Below, one piece after another: positions 60,501-64,000 of a DNA stretch of 64,000 bases. The notes under the pieces are model-generated. The model was not told the origin of the DNA. It was given only the letters and a program-made list of their open reading frames with translations, and made no database searches. The stretch is taken from positions 42,324,646 through 42,388,645 of the forward strand of contig OX463778.1 in the NCBI GenBank assembly GCA_949825025.1. Direction: 5' to 3'. Source of the DNA: Siphlonurus alternatus (lineage: Eukaryota > Arthropoda > Insecta > Ephemeroptera > Siphlonuridae). A program made the translations under genes and the position numbers. Numbering within the stretch: position 1 is the first letter of the stretch; every line of letters begins with the position of its first letter.

Positions 60501-61599
60501 AAATTTTATGTAGTGAAAGTAAATTCCAAAACCTTAAAAAGTTAAGACAACTTTCAAATGGGAAGACTCCTAATCATTTTTAATACGTATCGTACAGGCG
60601 CAGCAAAAATTAAGCATCATTTAAGAAAAAAAAAAGTTGATCTTAAATCTGGAAGGCATCATTAAGCCATCTACAGCCAGATTTCTTTTAAATTTAATCT
60701 GGCTATGAAGCAGAATGAAGATTATAACTCGCTGCAATAAAAGGATGACTAAATCAATTCGTCGTTTGCAATATTTCTGACCATCACACACGCACCTTGA
60801 ATATAATTTATTCCATTATATCGTGCAGAGCTCCATGCAACGCTTAAAGTTACATAAAGACAATAAAAAAAAATCATAAATTTATTTATATAAACTAATA
60901 ATATAAGCTAACAGTCCCATAAAGGTATGCTATTTTTAGGTAGAAATATAGACTGCTTTATGCGGATATATCACTGACTCAAAGAATTAAATTATTATAC
61001 AGTATCATATTTTTATATTACGGCTCAACGAATTCGCAATGAAAATTTTTCAATTACGAAAGTGAACGGATGTGAATGAGATTACGCAAAACTATAATAT
61101 TTGAAAATTATATATAACCGAATTAACTCATATAGAAAAAAAGTATCACTTAATTAATAAGTATATTAACAGAAAAAGAGGATGAATGGGGAAGAATTTT
61201 TCCAACAATTCAATAATTTATTTCTCATACTCTTTGTAACATCTCAACAAATTAATAGGTTTAATAGGTTTTGAACATTAGAACATAAGCAGCAATATAT
61301 TGTGCACATAAAGTAGAAATAATAAAATATTATATATATATATACATTAAAACATCCTTCGTTTACTAATTAACGTATAATGGGAATTAATTGCCAATTT
61401 TTTTTTATGATTCAGTTATTTCGGTAACCATAAAATAAAAAGAAAAGACCTGTGTTCTTTACTAGCTGAATGATCAAGGAGCACTCACTTTTTCTGTGGG
61501 GGGTCGAGGGCGAAACGGTAGGTGAAGCTGAGCGCGAAGTAGCAGGTGAGGAAGGCGATCAGGTCGGGCCACACCAGCTTGTAAATGCTGCCCCTCCAC
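49651..61599 (-). CDS. BEST: Bestrophin, calcium-activated chloride channel
   Basis: Eight exons: 61599-61489, 57710-57539, 55488-55359, 53155-52773, 52525-52418, 52358-52146, 51171-50949 and 50102-49651, all in phase, about 597 residues. The first coding exon (about 25 residues) is not placed. Family hallmarks appear in order: [36 protein letters not shown] (channel neck and RWW motif), [54 protein letters not shown] (calcium clasp acidic cluster) and NWIVDRNLQ. Bestrophins form pentameric plasma-membrane anion channels opened by cytosolic calcium. The last two exons encode a Ser/Arg-rich and then acidic, Pro-rich tail, which is variable in the family and probably regulatory. Coding exons are GC-rich against AT-rich introns. 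Two introns hold large palindromes. Which vertebrate bestrophin it corresponds to cannot be said. Confidence 0.97.
53415..53911. mobile_element. Foldback element in a bestrophin intron
   Basis: The ends are AATGGGGTACTGACC and GGTCAATACCCCATT. The arms share AACGAGCCC, ATATGAATTTTTAAA, ATGACGTCAT and GCATTGAATCTTAAATGGAA with their complements. No coding capacity. It sits in the intron between exons 55488-55359 and 53155-52773. Confidence 0.85.
53912..55358. other. Bestrophin intron, rest
   Basis: AT-rich, with a (TA)n run at about 54545-54597. A GC-richer patch near 54760-54900 shows no supported exon. Confidence 0.5.
54545..54597. repeat. (TA)n microsatellite
   Basis: About twenty-five TA units inside a bestrophin intron. 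Confidence 0.95.
55489..57538. other. Bestrophin intron, no feature
   Basis: About 2 kb between exons 57710-57539 and 55488-55359. A patch around 56160-56520 is A-rich and open for short stretches on the plus strand, like the coding strand of the retrotransposon at 5525, but I see no reverse transcriptase motif. Confidence 0.45.
57847..59989. mobile_element. 2.14-kb palindromic element with internal tandem repeats
   Basis: The ends are TACAGAGTGAACCACAATT and its complement, flanked by TA. The outer 280 bp of the arms match closely. Then each arm holds a tandem array of an about 122-bp unit containing CTCCTGAACTCGG, TTTTAGATTTTTTCCCCGAC and GGTGGAGACCTACCCCTAAA: about four units at left (58110-58560) and five at right (59130-59740), in opposite orientation. 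The centre (58600-59100) is itself an inverted repeat around AGAGATTTGAGAC. There is no transposase. The short TIR start and TA flank recall Tc1/mariner-like elements, but that is inference. It lies in the intron between bestrophin exons 61599-61489 and 57710-57539. Confidence 0.92.
59990..61488. other. Bestrophin intron, AT-rich
   Basis: No repeat or exon-like segment recognised. Confidence 0.5.
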
Positions 61600-63880
61600 C
61601 TGGAAACACAATTAACACTTTTTATGTAACACTCCGGAGAAAACAGGTGAGAAAATGCATGAGTTCATGTGGCGAGTTCATGGCTCTTCTTGTTTGGAGT
61701 TTTGGAAATACGCGCGGATTGAGGACCTAATTAAAGGAGAATTCGGTTTAGATTTTCAAGTGTCTAAACTTTATAAGTATATATCTATATATTATAAGAA
61801 TCTTCCATGTTGCTAATTAAAAATTAGTAAAATTATTTTTAATTATATAAGTTAATGAGCAATTTCATGTAACAGAATTCAATTAAGGTCTTGATTAGTC
61901 TTACTGCATTGTATTATAGTTGTCTTACTTATATTTTTTTTTAAAAATAATTTGATCTGCATGACGATATGATCCGATGAAAGAATCATCCGACCATATT
62001 CTCCAGGTAATCTCTGTTTAATATTATATTTCTCTCACAGAGCTGTCGTGCCGCCAGGCGCCACGCAAATCTACATGTATACGCGCCGCCACAGTCGTAA
62101 ACTTTTACTGTGTGTGCGTAAGAAACTTGCTTGCACCAAGCAGCCCACAAGGCATGTGTATAACATTTGTTATTCGCTCTCAAAAATAACTCACACTATA
62201 AGTACCCTAACAAGCGAATTTGCAAGCCGAGGAAAACAAGACATTAGATCAAACATAAAAAAAAAAAAAATTGAGGAAATTTTGCATCGTATCTATATTT
62301 GAGAAAAAAAAAATGTAAATATATAAAGTTACAATAATAATTTTAGACTTTAGAACTGTTTTATAAAGATTTAAATTTTGTTCGTATTCGGAAATACGAA
62401 ATGTCACGGCATTTATTGTGTAAATGCAGTGTTGAAACTGAATGTAAATTCAACAGAGGAACAGGCACCATCATATATGCATTATTATGCAGTATTAGGG
62501 TATATATATAATTTGTTCCATAACGATGTGTACTAGTTTCCCAATAGCTGCATGAAATGAAGTGGGACCAAGCATTATTATATATGACCTCAAACGTGCC
62601 TACTTGTCCTGATGGTCGCTGTGCTACAGGATCTTTTGCTATAAATTGTTAATACTGGGTCGCGGTTTAAATCCAGAGAAAATGAGAGAATAACGTTAAA
62701 AAAATCAATTGTAGAGCAGTTGGTATATTACTTTTCACTATAGAAGTATTATACCTTGAAGCTCCGTTTCCGAGCTTCCCAAATATCCTGCTATCCGAGA
62801 TGACCTCTTTATGACTGCTAGTAGAAAGTTGGAGGACCACAAAAAGCACACTCGGCTGCAAACAAAGTTGAGGAAATGCCTGCTTGGTTCACCCACCCGC
62901 CCACTGCTTTTTTATTTGTTGCGTGCCGCTCACAACTGTAATCGATCGTTCAGACTATGCAATACTGCAGTCATTTTTGCGTCTACATTGCAGTCTGACA
63001 ATGCCTCCTGCAGTCCCAATCCACTGTCTGTAAGTTTAGGTGCCAAAAACAGTTAATCGATCAGGCAATAAAAAAATCATTATGTTGTAAAAAGCCAATG
63101 TAGAATCTAAAATCAATAATGATTGTAATTTTGTTGTTCCATTTGTCCTCACGACGTTAAGAGGGTGATTACTCGCACTGAAAACAATAATCTGTTCTGC
63201 CACTTTGAAATGGTAATGTGTGACGTATAACATGAGAACCAGGTGCGTTTATGGGAGCGTAACTGTAATTAGTAGTAGATAACAATACAAAAATAAATTC
63301 TCAACCAACTTTTCATGATGCGGGTCATAATAAACAAACATCGATAAAAACACGAAAAGATAATAATAATATGATGTTGTATAATTTTAATATAATTGCA
63401 GTATAATTTAATTTTAAAATGTTGTACAGTACAGCTCTATCGCATTATTTGTACATTCCTGTTAAAAAAGAATGAGACAGAGCACGTACGCGTAGCACCA
63501 AAATGATATACCATCCACTATACTGTATGTATATATAATGATTAACTGCAGTATACGTAACATTTTCTATATGTCATTAATGTTACAAAGAAAATTGCCA
63601 GTAATTTGGTAATGTATTATAATTATTATCTTTGCAACTAACCATCTATATATATATATATTATATATGCCTTAATTTGTTATTTTGTGCATGTACTGTA
63701 CCATGTATTCTTGTATTGTATACAAACTCGGCGTCGTTCATCTGACAGCACAAAAGTAAATCGATTTATGTGAAGAAAATTATTACTCTGTACTAATCTA
63801 CGAGTATATAATGGGTGCGATCCGTATATCGGCAAACCGGTGAGAACCGGTTGTGCTTTGGTCCATAATTCGGCTCCCAC
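61600..63880. other. Bestrophin 5' region, first exon not located
   Basis: The minus strand should hold a short coding exon with a Met-Thr-x-Ser/Thr-Tyr start, ending in phase 2. A GC-richer patch at about 62040-62130 reads VSYAHTVKVYD, faintly like a bestrophin start, and has a GTGAGA donor. Its phase does not fit the next exon and there is no suitable ATG, so I do not accept it. The first exon may lie beyond the window. Confidence 0.35.
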
Positions 63881-64000
63881 CGGTGAAGCGAAAATCCGAA
63901 GTTTCCCGAAGTTTCAAAAGTCATCAGTTGGCGCGCGGAGAGAGCGGAGAGACGCAAGGCTGCTTCCAGCCCAGCCGTGTGACGTCACTGTTTAAAATTG
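63880..64000. promoter_or_regulatory. GC-richer edge with a CRE site
   Basis: TGACGTCA at 63980-63987 lies within GC-richer DNA at the right edge of the window. It could be the bestrophin promoter or first exon region, or the start of another palindromic element, since such elements here often carry this site. Confidence 0.3.

Noticed and set aside
62040..62130. Candidate bestrophin first exon (VSYAHTVKVYD)
   Set aside because: It resembles the family start only faintly, lacks a suitable ATG, and its donor phase does not match the exon at 61599.

Overview
The window is nuclear DNA of an invertebrate-type animal. Two genes are recognisable animal genes, bestrophin (a calcium-activated anion channel) and TMEM237 (a membrane protein of the ciliary transition zone). 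All genes are split by GT-AG introns, and the short GC-rich exons sit in very AT-rich non-coding DNA. I cannot name the species or phylum. No bacterial operon, CRISPR array, rRNA gene or convincing functional tRNA gene is present.

All four genes I can model lie on the minus strand. From right to left they are: bestrophin (eight exons, 61599 to 49651; the first coding exon is not found with confidence); TMEM237 (six exons, 47493 to 41284); an intronless, unrecognised mucin-like single-pass membrane protein (26794 to 25919); and a 13-exon coiled-coil protein of about 580 residues that I do not recognise (15709 to 3065). A possible alternative first exon of the last gene is at 14664-14546. Every internal splice junction accepted keeps the reading frame. 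For bestrophin and TMEM237 the translations also line up with the known families in order.

Region by region: 1-150 is a minisatellite; 1-3064 also holds two hairpin elements; 3065-15752 is the coiled-coil gene, with a decayed non-LTR retrotransposon (5525-7532) in one intron; 16080-18300 is an unexplained GC-richer island without a gene; 18470-19130 holds short tandem repeats and a promoter-like block with a perfect RFX X-box; 19.2-25.9 kb is non-coding with a cluster of hairpin elements; 27-33.6 kb holds more small inverted-repeat elements; 33978-38491 is a 4.5-kb terminal-inverted-repeat element full of tandem arrays, carrying what looks like the promoter and first two exons of another gene; 38.6-40.9 kb is a second cluster of hairpin elements; 41.3-47.5 kb is TMEM237, whose first intron is almost wholly a retrotransposon fragment and whose last intron holds two large palindromes; 48-49.6 kb is AT-rich intergenic DNA; 49.6-61.6 kb is bestrophin, with palindromes in two introns.

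The main theme is foldback DNA. At least fifteen inverted-repeat elements lie in 64 kb. Several are nested, with their empty target sites preserved elsewhere in the window, so target duplications can be read directly: 8 bp for one hAT-like element, TA for another, and apparently AT for a hairpin family that keeps a common core but has three different sets of ends.
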